Source: Prosthecodimorpha hirschii
GTDB lineage: Bacteria; Pseudomonadota; Alphaproteobacteria; Rhizobiales; Ancalomicrobiaceae
NCBI RefSeq assembly: GCF_001305515.1
Contig: NZ_LJYW01000001.1
Span: forward strand, 3,476,734 to 3,540,733
DNA length: 64,000 nucleotides
Direction: 5' to 3'
Shown: positions 52,962 through 62,562 of the stretch, piece after piece
Layout: every line of letters begins with the position of its first letter
Position numbering within the stretch: position 1 is the first letter of the stretch
The notes under the pieces: generated by a model
Told to the model about the DNA's origin: nothing
Database searches by the model: none
What the model saw: only the letters and a program-made list of their open reading frames with translations
Position numbers and translations under genes: made by a program

Positions 52962-54484
52962 GCCGTCGAGGTACCACCAGGCATAGCCGCCCGGTGCGAC
53001 CGGGTGGTCGAAGTCCAGTCCCGGATCGCCGACAGGGCCGCCAGCCGCCCCGACAGAGCCGCCATCGGCAGGCCGGGTCCCGGATGAGCGCTGCCGCCCG
53101 CCAGATAGAGACCCGGGATCGAGGTCCGCGGACCGGGCCGCCGGAAGGCCGACGACCAGCCGTGGGTCGCCCGCCCGTAGAGGGCCCCCCCGGTCGCCGG
53201 AAAGCGGCGGGCGAAGTCCGCGGGCGTCGTGATCCGGCTCTCCGCCGCCGTTACGGTCAGGCCGAGCCGCTTCAGATGGGCGAAGGTCGCGGTCTCGCAT
53301 CGCGCGATCTCCTGCGGTTCGAGGGGGCGCAGATCGCCGTCCGCCGGCGCATTGACGAGGACCAGCAGCCGTTCCGGCCCGCCCGGATCGCGATCCTGGG
53401 CGCGGTCCTGCGCGCAGACATAGACGGTCGGCTCGGTCGGCAGGCGCCGGTGATGGAACAGATCCTCGAATTCCCGCCCGTAGTCCGACGAGAAGAACAC
53501 GCTGTGGCGGACGAGAGGAAAGCCGGAGACCTCCCCGGCGATCGCCCAGGTGACGGCCGACAGCGACCGGGTCAGCCGGGGCATCGCCGGCGCAGCCGGG
53601 GCGGCGGCCGGGCCGAGCAGCCCGGCGCCGAGCGCAGCGATGTCGCCGTTGTGGACCACGATGTCGGCCGGCAGGACGTCGCCGTCGGCGAGCCGCACGC
53701 CGGTGGCACTGCCATGGGCGACGATGATCTGCGTCGCCTCCGCGGCGAATCGGAAGCGCGCGCCGCAGCGCTGCGCCAGGTCCGCAACCGCCCGGGCGAT
53801 CGTGCTCATGCCGCCCTCGACCGCGAAGACGCCGAGGCGTTCGACATGGGCGACCAGCATCAGCGTCGCCGGGGCCGCGAAGGGCGAGGAGCCGCAATAG
53901 GTCGCGTAGCGGGCGAACAGCTGGCGCAGGCGCGGATCCTGGAAATAGCCGCCGAGCGCCTTCCAGAGCGACGTGAACGGGCGCAGGGCGATCAGATCGG
54001 GCAATCCGCTCAGGCCGGCCCGCCGCAGCAGCCCGGCGAGGCTCGCCCCGTCGGCATTCAGATAGGGCTGATCGAGCGTGTCGAAGACGTGCCGGGCGGC
54101 ACGGCAGAAATCGAGGAAACGCCCGGATTCGCCCGACCCGGCGAAGCGGCCGATCTCGTCGGCGGTCTCGAGCGGATCGGCGAGCAGGTCGAGCCGCTTG
54201 CCGTCCGGCCAGGCGTGCCGCGCCAGCACGTCGACCGGCACCAGCCGGACATGGTCGTCGAGCCGCGCGCCGCCGCTGGCGAACAGGGCCTCGAAGATCG
54301 GCTTGAGGGTGAAGACGGTCGGCCCGCAATCGATCGGACCGGCCAGCGTGTCGATCACGGCGAGCTTGCCGCCCGGCCGGCCGGCCCGTTCCAGCACGGT
54401 CACGTCCATCCCGGCCGCGGCGAGTTCGACCGCCGCCGCGAGGCCTCCCATGCCGCTGCCGATCACGACCACGCGGGCAGACAT
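52958..54484 (-). CDS. crtD: Hydroxyneurosporene desaturase CrtD (1-hydroxycarotenoid 3,4-desaturase)
   Basis: A 508-residue FAD-dependent desaturase acting on hydroxylated carotenoids. FAD motif: VVVIGSGMGGLAAAVELAAA at the N-terminus; C-terminal motif: GLYLAGGSAHPGPGLPMAAL. The last 25 residues (from IRDWTSTT) look non-conserved and are read over the region that codes CrtC's N-terminus in another frame. GGGGAG lies 6-8 bases before the ATG. It is transcribed divergently from crtE. Confidence 0.93.
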   Translation of the reverse strand: MSARVVVIGSGMGGLAAAVELAAAGMDVTVLERAGRPGGKLAVIDTLAGPIDCGPTVFTLKPIFEALFASGGARLDDHVRLVPVDVLARHAWPDGKRLDLLADPLETADEIGRFAGSGESGRFLDFCRAARHVFDTLDQPYLNADGASLAGLLRRAGLSGLPDLIALRPFTSLWKALGGYFQDPRLRQLFARYATYCGSSPFAAPATLMLVAHVERLGVFAVEGGMSTIARAVADLAQRCGARFRFAAEATQIIVAHGSATGVRLADGDVLPADIVVHNGDIAALGAGLLGPAAAPAAPAMPRLTRSLSAVTWAIAGEVSGFPLVRHSVFFSSDYGREFEDLFHHRRLPTEPTVYVCAQDRAQDRDPGGPERLLVLVNAPADGDLRPLEPQEIARCETATFAHLKRLGLTVTAAESRITTPADFARRFPATGGALYGRATHGWSSAFRRPGPRTSIPGLYLAGGSAHPGPGLPMAALSGRLAALSAIRDWTSTTRSHRAAMPGGTSTA

Positions 54485-54500
54485 GGCCAGGCTCCCCGGA

Positions 54501-54565
54501 TTGACACTCTCCGCTTTGCAGTGTCATATTTTTCGGACAGATATGAAAGTCAAAAATATCTGACA
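54501..54565. promoter_or_regulatory. crtD-crtE divergent promoters with PpsR sites
   Basis: Plus strand: TTGACA (54501-54506) and TCATAT (54524-54529), 17 bases apart, read into crtE. Minus strand: TTGACT (54553-54548) and AATATG (54530-54525), 17 bases apart, read into crtD. The two promoters overlap face to face. TGT-N12-ACA is perfect at 54522-54539, AGT-N12-ACA lies at 54548-54565, and a TGACACT-N11-AGTGTCA inverted repeat is at 54502-54526. Repression by PpsR is the expected regulation of crt genes. Confidence 0.75.
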
Positions 54566-54585
54566 GTCATAGAGGAGCGCTCGCC

Positions 54586-55449
54586 ATGGACGCTGCAGGC
54601 CGCATCGAGACCGCCCTCGAACTGGCACTGGCCACGGCCAGGGACGGATGTCCCCCGCGGCTCGGCGGCGCGCTTCGTGATGCGGTGATACCCGGCGGCG
54701 CGCGGCTCCGGCCGCGGCTGACCCTCGCGGTCGCCTTCGCCTGCGCAGACGATCAGCCGGCCACGGCCGATGCCGCCGCCGCCGCCATCGAGCTCCTGCA
54801 TTGCGCCTCGCTGGTCCATGACGACATGCCCTGCTTCGACGATGCCGCATTGCGCCGCGGTCGCCCGTCGATCCATGCCGCCTATGGCGAGAATGTCGCT
54901 CTTCTGACCGGCGATGCCCTGATCGTGCTGGCCTTCTCCGAACTGGCGCGGCGGGTCTCCGACCCGGTGCGGCTCCGGCGGCTGATCGGCATCGTCGCCG
55001 ATGCGGTCGGCGCGCCGAACGGCATCGTCGCCGGCCAGGCGCAGGAATGCGAACCGAGCATCGGGCTCTCCGACTATCACCGCCGCAAGACCGGCGCGTT
55101 GATCTCGGGCGCCACCATGGCGGGCGCCGCCGCGGCCGGCTTCGAACCGGAGCCCTGGCGGGCGCTCGGCATGGCGATCGGCGAGGCCTATCAGGTCGCC
55201 GACGACATCCGCGACCTGGTCTGCGAGCCCGCCGAACTCGGCAAGCCGGTCGGTCGCGATGCGGCCCTCGGGCGGCCGAGCGCGACGCGGGAATTCGGCA
55301 TGGCCGGCGCGATGGACCGGTTGCGGGTGCTGGTCGCCCGCGCCGTCGAGGTGGTGCCGGTCTGTCCGGGCGACGCGCTGCTCAAGGCCATGATCCTGCG
55401 CGAGACGCGCAAGTTCCTGCCGGCGGAACTGGCGGCCGAGGCGGCGTGA
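54586..55449 (+). CDS. crtE: Geranylgeranyl diphosphate synthase CrtE
   Basis: A 287-residue trans-prenyltransferase making GGPP for carotenoids and for BchG. First Asp-rich motif: LVHDDMPCFDDAALRRGRPS (DDxxxxD with two inserted residues, as in type II bacterial GGPP synthases); second: YQVADDIRDLV (DDxxD). GAGGAG precedes the ATG. It is the first gene of the crtEF-bchCXYZ-pufQBALM superoperon and ends one base before crtF. Confidence 0.95.
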   Translation: MDAAGRIETALELALATARDGCPPRLGGALRDAVIPGGARLRPRLTLAVAFACADDQPATADAAAAAIELLHCASLVHDDMPCFDDAALRRGRPSIHAAYGENVALLTGDALIVLAFSELARRVSDPVRLRRLIGIVADAVGAPNGIVAGQAQECEPSIGLSDYHRRKTGALISGATMAGAAAAGFEPEPWRALGMAIGEAYQVADDIRDLVCEPAELGKPVGRDAALGRPSATREFGMAGAMDRLRVLVARAVEVVPVCPGDALLKAMILRETRKFLPAELAAEAA

Positions 55450-55450
55450 C

Positions 55451-56629
55451 ATGGCCGCCCAAACCGACGGCTGGGCCGGCAGGGTGAGGGACGGACCGTT
55501 CGCGCGCCTGCGCGACCGGCTCGCCGGCTGGCGCAACCGCTTGGTCGAAAGTCAGCGATTCCAACGTTTTGCGGCCGACCTGCCGGTTGTCCGGCGGGTC
55601 GCCGGCCGGCACGCGTCCGATCTCTTCGATCTGTGCGCCGGCTTCGTCTACTCGCAGATCCTGCTCGCCGGCGTGCGGCTGCGGCTGTTCGATGCCGTCG
55701 CCGGTGAGCCCCTCGCGCTCGACGCGCTGGCCTCGCGTCTCGGGCTCGAGCCGGAGCCCACGGCCCGGCTGGCGGATGCCTCGGTGGCGCTCGGGCTTCT
55801 GGAACGGCGCCCGGACGGCCGCTACGGGCTCGGCCTGCTCGGCGCCGCCCTGCGCGGCAATCCCGGCCTGCAGCGGATGATCGAGCACCACGCCCTGTTC
55901 TACCGCGATCTCGCCGACCCGGTCGCGCTCCTGCGTGCCCCGCCGGGCGGCACCGAACTGGCGCGGTTCTGGCCCTATGCGGACGGGCCCGGCACGGAGA
56001 CGCACCCGGCTGCGGCCTATTCGGAGCTGATGGCCTCGACCGTCGGCTTCGTCGACGGCGATGCCCTCGACGCCTACGATTTCGGCCGGCACCGGCGCGT
56101 GCTCGATGTCGGCGGCGGCACCGGCGGCTTCCTGGCGGCGCTGGCGGCGCGCCATCCGACGCTCGACCTGGTGCTGTTCGACCTTCCCCCGGTGGCCAGG
56201 CTGGCCGCGGCGCGCTTCGCCGAACTCGGTCTCGGCCATCGCGCCCGCGTCGCGGCGGGCGACTTCCGCAGCGACCCGCTGCCCGCCGGGGCGGACCTGA
56301 TCACGCTCGTCCGCATCCTGCACGATCATCCCGACGCGATCGTCCTCACGCTTCTGCGCGCCGCGCGCGCGGCCCTGGAGCCGGGCGGGCGACTTCTGGT
56401 CGCCGAGCCGCTCGCCCGGACCCCGGGCGCGGAACGCATGGGCGATGCCTATTTCGGCTTCTACCTGATGGCCATGGGACGGGGCCGACCGCGCTCGGCC
56501 GACGCGGTCGGCCGCCTGATGGTCGCGGCGGGCTTCACGGATATCCGCCGTCATCCGACCCGCCGGCCCATGCTGGTGTCGCTGCTGTCAGCGGCGGCGG
56601 ACACAAAAGCGGCTACAGAACGTAAATAA
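55451..56629 (+). CDS. crtF: Demethylspheroidene/hydroxycarotenoid O-methyltransferase CrtF
   Basis: A 392-residue SAM-dependent O-methyltransferase adding the 1-methoxy group of spirilloxanthin or spheroidene. An N-terminal dimerisation region (FDLCAGFVYSQILLAGVRLR) precedes motif I RVLDVGGGTGGFLAALAARH (about residue 218) and motif LVRILHDHPD. A PpsR-like TGT-N12-ACA lies within its last codons (56586-56603), just before the bchC promoter region. Confidence 0.93.
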   Translation: MAAQTDGWAGRVRDGPFARLRDRLAGWRNRLVESQRFQRFAADLPVVRRVAGRHASDLFDLCAGFVYSQILLAGVRLRLFDAVAGEPLALDALASRLGLEPEPTARLADASVALGLLERRPDGRYGLGLLGAALRGNPGLQRMIEHHALFYRDLADPVALLRAPPGGTELARFWPYADGPGTETHPAAAYSELMASTVGFVDGDALDAYDFGRHRRVLDVGGGTGGFLAALAARHPTLDLVLFDLPPVARLAAARFAELGLGHRARVAAGDFRSDPLPAGADLITLVRILHDHPDAIVLTLLRAARAALEPGGRLLVAEPLARTPGAERMGDAYFGFYLMAMGRGRPRSADAVGRLMVAAGFTDIRRHPTRRPMLVSLLSAAADTKAATERK

Positions 56630-56660
56630 TAATTGACACAAGAGACCGTCAGGCGTCTCT
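56586..56660 (+). promoter_or_regulatory. bchC upstream region with PpsR-type sites
   Basis: A perfect TGT-N12-ACA lies at 56586-56603, inside the end of crtF. CGT-N12-ACA at 56621-56638 is one base off consensus and its right half is the TTGACA (56633-56638) that may be a -35 box; no good -10 at 17 bases is seen. AGAGAC (56641-56646) and GTCTCT (56655-56660) form an inverted repeat around 8 bases. Together they suggest an internal, PpsR-regulated promoter for bchC inside the superoperon. Confidence 0.6.
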
Positions 56661-56702
56661 TACAGTCAATGTCGTGTGTCGCCTCCGGGGAGGAGAAGCG
56701 TC

Positions 56703-57632
56703 ATGGAAACCGTCGCCGTCGTCCTGCGAAATCCCGGTGCCCTGGCGCTTGAGCGCGTCGGGTGCCTGCCGGCCGGCGCGGAGGACGTGCTGGTCGAGAC
56801 CGCCTATTCGGGCATTTCCACGGGCACCGAGAAGCTGCTCTGGTCCGGCCGGATGCCACCCTTTCCGGGCATGGGCTACCCGCTCGTGCCGGGCTACGAG
56901 ACGGTCGGCCGGGTGGTCGATCCGGGTTCGAGCGGGCTCGACGAGGGCACCTTCGTGTTCGTGCCGGGCGCCCGCTGCTACGGACCCGTCAAGGGCCTGT
57001 TCGGCGGTGCGGCGCAGCGGCTCCTGGTCGATGCCAACCGGATCACGCCGATCGACGAGACGCTCGGTGCGAACGGGACCCTGCTGGCGCTGGCGGCCAC
57101 GGCGCGCCATGCGCTTGCCGGCGGACCGTTGCCCAAACTGATCATCGGCCACGGCGTGTTCGGACGGCTGCTCGCCCGCCTGACCGTGGCGCTCGGCGGC
57201 CACCCGACCGTGATCGAGCGCAATCCCAGCCGCCAGATCGGCGCGCGCGGCTACCGCGTGCTCGACCCGGACGAGGATCCGCGCCGCGACTACACGGTGA
57301 TCTACGACGCCAGCGGCGACAGCGAGGTGATCGACAGTCTGGTCGCCCGGGCCGCGCCCGGCGCCGAGATCGTCCTCGCCGGCTTCTACGAGGGACGCCC
57401 GAGCTTCGCCTTCCCGCCGGCCTTCATGCGCGAGATCCGTCTGCGCATCGCGGCCGAATGGCGGCCGGACGATCTCGCCGCCGTCCTGGCACTGCTCGCC
57501 GACGGGCGCCTCTCGCTCGACGGCCTGATCTCGCACCGGGCGCCCGCCGCCGATGCGCCGGAGGCCTACCGCAAGGCCTTCAGCGATCCGGGTTGTCTGA
57601 AGATGATCCTCGATTGGAGGGCTACGGCATGA
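56703..57632 (+). CDS. bchC: Bacteriochlorophyllide a dehydrogenase BchC
   Basis: A 309-residue MDR-type dehydrogenase that oxidises the 3-hydroxyethyl group to the acetyl of bacteriochlorophyllide a. Segments: [20 protein letters not shown] near residue 32 and the nucleotide-binding [20 protein letters not shown] near residue 145. The start at ATG 56703 follows GGGGAGGAG. ATGA couples it to bchX. Confidence 0.94.
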   Translation: METVAVVLRNPGALALERVGCLPAGAEDVLVETAYSGISTGTEKLLWSGRMPPFPGMGYPLVPGYETVGRVVDPGSSGLDEGTFVFVPGARCYGPVKGLFGGAAQRLLVDANRITPIDETLGANGTLLALAATARHALAGGPLPKLIIGHGVFGRLLARLTVALGGHPTVIERNPSRQIGARGYRVLDPDEDPRRDYTVIYDASGDSEVIDSLVARAAPGAEIVLAGFYEGRPSFAFPPAFMREIRLRIAAEWRPDDLAAVLALLADGRLSLDGLISHRAPAADAPEAYRKAFSDPGCLKMILDWRATA

Positions 57633-58612
57633 ACACGATCGTCAAGACGCCCGATGCGGCCACGCCGACCCACGATCCGGACGAGCTGCCGGTCATCCCG
57701 GCCACCAAGGCCACCCAGATCATCGCCATCTACGGCAAGGGCGGCATCGGCAAGAGCTTCACGCTCGCCAATCTCAGTTACAACATGGCGCAGAACGGCA
57801 AGAAGGTTCTGCTGATCGGCTGCGATCCGAAGAGCGACACGACCTCGCTCCTGTTCGGCGGCCGCGCCTGCCCGACCATCATCGAAACCTCGGCGCGCAA
57901 GAAGCTGGCCGGCGAGGACGTGAAGATCGGCGATGTCTGCTTCAAGCGCGACGGCGTCTTCGCCATGGAGCTGGGCGGACCGGAGGTCGGCCGCGGCTGC
58001 GGCGGCCGCGGCATCATCCATGGCTTCGAACTGCTCGAGAAGCTCGGCTTCCACGAATGGGGCTTCGACTACGTCCTGCTCGACTTCCTCGGCGATGTGG
58101 TCTGCGGCGGCTTCGGCCTGCCGATCGCCCGCGACATGTGCCAGAAGGTGATCGTGGTCGCCTCCAACGACCTGCAGTCGCTCTATGTCGCCAACAATGT
58201 CTGCTCGGCGGTCGACTATTTCCGCAAGCTCGGCGGCAATGTCGGCGTGGCCGGCATGGTGATCAACAAGGATGACGGCACCGGCGAGGCGCAGGCCTTC
58301 GCCGATCGGGTCGGCATCCCGGTGCTCGCCGCCATTCCGGCCGACGAGGACATCCGCCGCAAGAGTGCGAACTATCAGATCGTCGGCCGGCCGGGCGACC
58401 GCTGGGCGCCGCTGTTCGACGACCTCGCCGGCAATGTCGCCGACGCGCCGCCGGTCCGTCCGCGGCCGCTCGGCCAGGACGACCTGCTCGGCCTCTTCAA
58501 GAGCGAGGATGTCGGCCGCGACTGGGTGCTGGAACCGGCCACGCTCGAAGACATGTGCGGGCTTTCCGATCTGTCCCGGCCGTCGCTCGAGATCGTCTAT
58601 CAAACCGTCTGA
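57629..58612 (+). CDS. bchX: Chlorophyllide reductase iron protein BchX
   Basis: A 327-residue NifH-like protein that hands electrons to BchYZ to reduce ring B. Walker [21 protein letters not shown]; cluster Cys in [11 protein letters not shown] and [11 protein letters not shown]; switch [16 protein letters not shown]. It has the N-terminal extension of BchX as compared with BchL. The stop lies 11 bases before bchY. Confidence 0.96.
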   Translation: MNTIVKTPDAATPTHDPDELPVIPATKATQIIAIYGKGGIGKSFTLANLSYNMAQNGKKVLLIGCDPKSDTTSLLFGGRACPTIIETSARKKLAGEDVKIGDVCFKRDGVFAMELGGPEVGRGCGGRGIIHGFELLEKLGFHEWGFDYVLLDFLGDVVCGGFGLPIARDMCQKVIVVASNDLQSLYVANNVCSAVDYFRKLGGNVGVAGMVINKDDGTGEAQAFADRVGIPVLAAIPADEDIRRKSANYQIVGRPGDRWAPLFDDLAGNVADAPPVRPRPLGQDDLLGLFKSEDVGRDWVLEPATLEDMCGLSDLSRPSLEIVYQTV

Positions 58613-58623
58613 TCGGTGTCGCC

Positions 58624-60150
58624 ATGACCGTCGTCCTCGATGAAGCAGGACCGTCCCCGGTCGCCGACAGCGTCGTCAACGACGGCTGTCACGGCGGGGC
58701 TGAGACCCTCAGGGCCGCCGCCCGTGCCGCCGGCGGATCGGAACTGCTCGACCGCCTGGCCGAGGACTATCCGGTCGGCCCGCACGACCGGCCGCAGAGC
58801 ATGTGCCCGGCCTTCGGTTCGCTGCGGGTCGGCCTGCGCATGCGCCGCACCGCGACCGTGCTGTCCGGCTCGGCCTGCTGCGTCTACGGCCTGACCTTCA
58901 CGTCGCATTTCTACGGCGCCAAGCGCACGGTCGGCTACGTTCCGTTCAATTCGGAGACGCTGGTCACCGGCAAGCTGTTCGAGGACATCCGCGACGCCGT
59001 CCATGCGCTCGCCGATCCCGCCCTCTACGACGCCATCGTGGTCACCAATCTGTGCGTGCCGACCGCCTCCGGCGTGCCGCTCCGGCTGCTGCCGAAGGAG
59101 ATCAACGGCGTCCGCATCGTCGGCATCGACGTGCCCGGTTTCGGCGTGCCGACCCATGCGGAAGCCAAGGACGTGCTAGCCGGCGCGATGCTCGCCTTCG
59201 CCCGCCGCGAGGCCGAGAACGGCCCGGTGCTGGCGCCGCGCGGCGGACCGTCCGACCGGCCGACCGTGACGCTGCTCGGCGAGATGTTCCCGGCCGATCC
59301 GGTCGGCATCGGCCGCATGCTGGAGCCGATGGGCCTTGCCGCCGGCCCGGTCGTGCCGACGCGCGAATGGCGCGAGCTCTATGCCGCCCTCGACGGCGCC
59401 GTGGTGGCGGCGATCCATCCCTTCTACACGGCCTCGGTGCGCGAGTTCGAAGCGGCCGGGCGGCCGGTGGTCGGCTCCGCGCCGGTCGGCGTCGACGGCA
59501 CCATGGCCTGGCTCGATGCGATCGCGGCCGCCGCCGGCGTTCCGGCCCGTCTCGCCGACGAGGCCAAGAACCGCCAGCTCGCCGCCATCCGCGGTGCGCT
59601 CGCCGGCTCTCCCGTCAAGGGCCGGATCACGGTCTCGGGCTATGAGGGCTCCGAGCTCCTGGTCGCCCGTCTGCTGATCGAGAGCGGTGCGGAAGTGCCC
59701 TATGTCGGCACGGCCTGCCCGCGCACGCCCTGGTCGGAGGCCGACCGGACCTGGCTCGAGGCCCGTGGCGTCGAGGTCGTCTACCGCGCCTCGCTCGAAC
59801 GCGATGTCGCCGCCGTCATGGCGATCCGGCCCGATCTTGCCATCGGCACGACCCCGGTCGTGCAGAAGGCCAAGGAGATGGCCATCCCGGCGCTTTATTT
59901 CACCAATCTGGTCTCCGCACGCCCGCTGTTCGGCGCTGCCGGCGCCGGTTCGCTGGCCCATGTCGTCAATGGCGCGATCGGCAACGGCGCGCGCTTCGCC
60001 CGCATGGAGGCCTTCTTCGACGGGGTCGGGGAGGGCGACACCGCCGGCGTCTGGGCCGGCGAGCCGCTCAAGCGCCCCGCCTTCCGCGAACAGATGCGCC
60101 GCCGGCGCGAATCCGCCTCCAAGGCGAAGAAGGCCGAGGAGATGATCTGA
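58624..60150 (+). CDS. bchY: Chlorophyllide reductase subunit Y
   Basis: A 508-residue nitrogenase-like subunit. Cluster-binding Cys are visible in [27 protein letters not shown] and [20 protein letters not shown]. With BchZ it forms the catalytic heterotetramer of chlorophyllide a oxidoreductase. A short N-terminal extension precedes the conserved domain. It ends in a TGATG with bchZ. Confidence 0.96.
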   Translation: MTVVLDEAGPSPVADSVVNDGCHGGAETLRAAARAAGGSELLDRLAEDYPVGPHDRPQSMCPAFGSLRVGLRMRRTATVLSGSACCVYGLTFTSHFYGAKRTVGYVPFNSETLVTGKLFEDIRDAVHALADPALYDAIVVTNLCVPTASGVPLRLLPKEINGVRIVGIDVPGFGVPTHAEAKDVLAGAMLAFARREAENGPVLAPRGGPSDRPTVTLLGEMFPADPVGIGRMLEPMGLAAGPVVPTREWRELYAALDGAVVAAIHPFYTASVREFEAAGRPVVGSAPVGVDGTMAWLDAIAAAAGVPARLADEAKNRQLAAIRGALAGSPVKGRITVSGYEGSELLVARLLIESGAEVPYVGTACPRTPWSEADRTWLEARGVEVVYRASLERDVAAVMAIRPDLAIGTTPVVQKAKEMAIPALYFTNLVSARPLFGAAGAGSLAHVVNGAIGNGARFARMEAFFDGVGEGDTAGVWAGEPLKRPAFREQMRRRRESASKAKKAEEMI

Positions 60151-61595
60151 TGCTCGTCCTCGACCATGACCGGGCCGGCGGCTACTGGGGTGCCGTCTAT
60201 GTCTTCACGGCCATAAAAGGTCTCCAGGTGGTCATCGACGGCCCGGTTGGCTGCGAGAACCTGCCGGTCACCTCGGTGCTGCACTATACCGACGCGCTGC
60301 CGCCGCACGAGCTGCCGATCGTCGTGACCGGGCTCGGCGAGGAGGAACTCGGCCAGCACGGCACGGAAGGTGCGATGAAGCGGGCCCGCCGGGCGCTCGA
60401 TCCAGACCTGCCGGCCGTGGTCGTCACCGGTTCGATCGCCGAGATGATCGGCGGCGGCGTGACGCCGGAAGGCTCGAACATCCAGCGCTTCCTGCCGCGG
60501 ACCATCGACGAGGACCAGTGGCAATGCGCCGACCGGGCGCTGACCTGGCTCTGGAAGGAGTATGGTCCGAAGAAACAGAAGCCGGCTAAGGAGCGGGCTC
60601 CCGATGTCCGCCCGAAGGTCAATATCATCGGCCCGAGCTACGGCATGTTCAACATGCCGTCCGATCTCGCCGAGATCCGGCGCCTGATCGAAGGCATCGG
60701 CGCGGAGGTCGGCATGACCTTCCCGCTCGGCAGCCATCTGGCCGACGTCCCGCGGCTCGCCGAAGCCGAAGTCAATGTCTGTCTCTATCGCGAATTCGGC
60801 GCCGCCCTGTGCGAGCAGCTCGACCGGCCCTGGCTGCACGCGCCGATCGGCCTGCATGCCACCACGGCCTTCCTGCGCGCACTCGGCGCGACGCTCGGTC
60901 TCGATCCGGAACCGTTCATCGCCCGCGAGAAACACACGACGATCAAGCCGTTGTGGGATCTCTGGCGCTCGGTGACGCAGGATTTCTTCGGCACGGCGAG
61001 CTTCGCGGTGGTCGCCTCGCAGACCTATGCGCGCGGCATCCGGCAGTTCCTGGAAGACGAGATGGGCCTGCCCTGCACGCTGCAGACGGCGCGCATTCCC
61101 GGTGCCAAGACCGACAACGAGGCCGTCCGCCGGTCCCTGAAGGCCACGCCGCCGTTGGTCCTGTTCGGTTCCTACAATGAGCGCATGTATGCGGCCGAGG
61201 CCGGCGGGCGCTCGATCTATATCCCGGCTTCGTTTCCGGGGGCGATCATCCGCCGGCATACCGGAACGCCGTTCATGGGCTATTCGGGCGCCGTCTACCT
61301 GGTGCAGGAAGTCTGCAACGCCCTGTTCGACGCCCTGTTCCATATCCTTCCGCTCGGCACCGATCTTGATCGGATCGATCCAACGCCGGCTAAGCATCTT
61401 GCCGAGCTGGCCTGGGAGCGCAATGCCGAGGAAGCGCTCGAAGCGGCGCTGGAACGCCATCCGGTGCTGGTGCGCATTTCGGCTGCGCGCCGGCTGCGCG
61501 ACGGCGCCGAACGCGATGCGCGCCGCCGCGGCGACACCAGCGTCACCACAGCATCCGTCTTTCGCGCCACCAGCGAACTCGAAGGCGCCGCCTGA
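60150..61595 (+). CDS. bchZ: Chlorophyllide reductase subunit Z
   Basis: A 481-residue subunit forming chlorophyllide a oxidoreductase with BchY. The cluster-binding region is [20 protein letters not shown], followed by [16 protein letters not shown] and [20 protein letters not shown]. The C-terminal protochlorophyllide-reductase-like small domain ([20 protein letters not shown]) is present. Its stop lies 59 bases before pufQ; the puf promoter activity in related species lies within bchZ. Confidence 0.96.
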   Translation: MLVLDHDRAGGYWGAVYVFTAIKGLQVVIDGPVGCENLPVTSVLHYTDALPPHELPIVVTGLGEEELGQHGTEGAMKRARRALDPDLPAVVVTGSIAEMIGGGVTPEGSNIQRFLPRTIDEDQWQCADRALTWLWKEYGPKKQKPAKERAPDVRPKVNIIGPSYGMFNMPSDLAEIRRLIEGIGAEVGMTFPLGSHLADVPRLAEAEVNVCLYREFGAALCEQLDRPWLHAPIGLHATTAFLRALGATLGLDPEPFIAREKHTTIKPLWDLWRSVTQDFFGTASFAVVASQTYARGIRQFLEDEMGLPCTLQTARIPGAKTDNEAVRRSLKATPPLVLFGSYNERMYAAEAGGRSIYIPASFPGAIIRRHTGTPFMGYSGAVYLVQEVCNALFDALFHILPLGTDLDRIDPTPAKHLAELAWERNAEEALEAALERHPVLVRISAARRLRDGAERDARRRGDTSVTTASVFRATSELEGAA

Positions 61596-61654
61596 CGACG
61601 GCGACCCGCGCCGCCTTGGCGGCACCAGAGAACGACAACACGGGGGAAGTTTCG

Positions 61655-61885
61655 ATGTCCACCGCCCTGCCGATCGGGCTTCGGCCCGAACTGCGCCGCC
61701 AGCGTGAGGCCACCGCCTATCGGGTGCTGTTCCTGGCGACCTTCCCGGTCTTCCTGATCGCCGCGCTCTGGCAGATCGTCCTGGAAGCCGCCGGCCTCGT
61801 GCCCGGCGCGCCGGGGCCGCGCTCGCTCTTCGGGCGCGCCCGGTCCATGGCCCACGCGGCCATCCCCTACTGTTTCATGGGCTGA
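61655..61885 (+). CDS. pufQ: PufQ bacteriochlorophyll synthesis/assembly protein
   Basis: A 76-residue protein with one transmembrane segment (VLFLATFPVFLIAALWQIVL, about residues 24-43), preceded by a basic stretch (RPELRRQREATAYR). This layout is that of PufQ, which aids delivery of bacteriochlorophyll intermediates. GGGGGAAG is placed 6 bases before ATG 61655. It precedes pufB as in other alphaproteobacteria. Confidence 0.9.
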   Translation: MSTALPIGLRPELRRQREATAYRVLFLATFPVFLIAALWQIVLEAAGLVPGAPGPRSLFGRARSMAHAAIPYCFMG

Positions 61886-61899
61886 ACGAGCCCTCACGA

Positions 61900-61925
61900 A
61901 TTCGGCCGGGACCGCCCGGCCGAAT
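61900..61925 (+). promoter_or_regulatory. Strong intercistronic hairpin after pufQ
   Basis: ATTCGGCCGGG (61900-61910), loop ACCG, CCCGGCCGAAT (61915-61925): a perfect 11-bp stem with a 4-base loop, 14 bases after the pufQ stop. There is no T-run, so it is more likely an mRNA-stability element or partial terminator between pufQ and pufBA. Confidence 0.75.
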
Positions 61926-61958
61926 GCCGCGCCGGCACGTCCGGGGCGGCAGAACCCA

Positions 61959-61978
61959 GCCGCGCGGGCCTGCGCGGC
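61959..61978 (+). promoter_or_regulatory. Hairpin upstream of pufB
   Basis: GCCGCGC (61959-61965), loop GGGCCT, GCGCGGC (61972-61978): a 7-bp all-G/C stem 27 bases before the pufB start. It may act as a 5' protective hairpin on a processed pufBA message. Confidence 0.6.
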
Positions 61979-62005
61979 AACGGCAAGACATTTGCGGAGG
62001 CCGAG

Positions 62006-62230
62006 ATGGCAGAGGCAAAGAGTTCGTTGTCCGGGCTGACCGACCAGGAAGCACAGGAATTCCACGGCATCTTCATGAAGAGCTTCATCGGCTTCGTGAT
62101 GGTCGCAGTGGTCGCCCATGTGCTCGTCTGGATGTGGCGGCCCTGGTTACCCCCGCTGAAGGGCTACGCCTCGACGCTCCTCGATGGAGCCGAGCGGCTC
62201 GCCCAGCACGCGACCACGTTCCTGACCTGA
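62006..62230 (+). CDS. pufB: Light-harvesting 1 beta subunit
   Basis: A 74-residue antenna polypeptide. The N-terminal [20 protein letters not shown], the bacteriochlorophyll-ligating His in [15 protein letters not shown] and the RPW motif at the membrane edge identify LH1-beta. About 25 residues follow the RPW (beginning [14 protein letters not shown]), whereas the classical Rhodobacter LH1-beta stops near that point. The ATG follows GCGGAGG. Confidence 0.93.
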   Translation: MAEAKSSLSGLTDQEAQEFHGIFMKSFIGFVMVAVVAHVLVWMWRPWLPPLKGYASTLLDGAERLAQHATTFLT

Positions 62231-62243
62231 AGGAGAGAAGACC

Positions 62244-62435
62244 ATGTACAAGATCTGGCTTCTCTTCGATCCCCGTCGGGCGCTGGTGGCGCTGTTCACC
62301 TTCCTGTTCGTGCTCGCAGTGCTGATTCACTTCATCCTGCTCAGCACGGACCGGTTCAACTGGATCGAGGGCCCGCGCAAGAAGACGGCCGAGATTCAGC
62401 ACGTGATCGACCCCCCGACCGCACTGGTGGGTTGA
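62244..62435 (+). CDS. pufA: Light-harvesting 1 alpha subunit
   Basis: A 63-residue antenna polypeptide. [20 protein letters not shown] is the LH1-alpha N-terminus and the His of LIHFILLST ligates bacteriochlorophyll; the NWIEG segment follows the membrane helix. GGAGAG precedes the ATG, 13 bases after pufB. A strong hairpin follows within 11 bases of the stop. Confidence 0.95.
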   Translation: MYKIWLLFDPRRALVALFTFLFVLAVLIHFILLSTDRFNWIEGPRKKTAEIQHVIDPPTALVG

Positions 62436-62446
62436 CCCGTCCCGGA

Positions 62447-62473
62447 CGGCTGCCGGATCGCCCCCGGCAGCCG
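62447..62473 (+). promoter_or_regulatory. pufA-pufL intercistronic hairpin (mRNA stability element)
   Basis: CGGCTGCCGG (62447-62456), loop ATCGCCC, CCGGCAGCCG (62464-62473): a perfect 10-bp G/C-rich stem 11 bases after the pufA stop, with no T-run. In Rhodobacter capsulatus an intercistronic hairpin at this place protects the pufBA segment from 3' decay and sets the LH1-to-RC ratio. The same role here is inferred from position and stability. Confidence 0.8.
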
Positions 62474-62562
62474 CTCCATCCGCCGCAATTCCGCTGCGCG
62501 CGCAAACCCGAGAAGACAACGCCGGCCCGCCTGGCCGATCGTTGCCGGTGGAGGGCATCCTC

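Noticed and set aside
61900-61925. Rho-independent terminator after pufQ
   Set aside because: The stem is strong but no T-run follows, and pufBALM lie downstream on the same strand; a stability hairpin is more likely.
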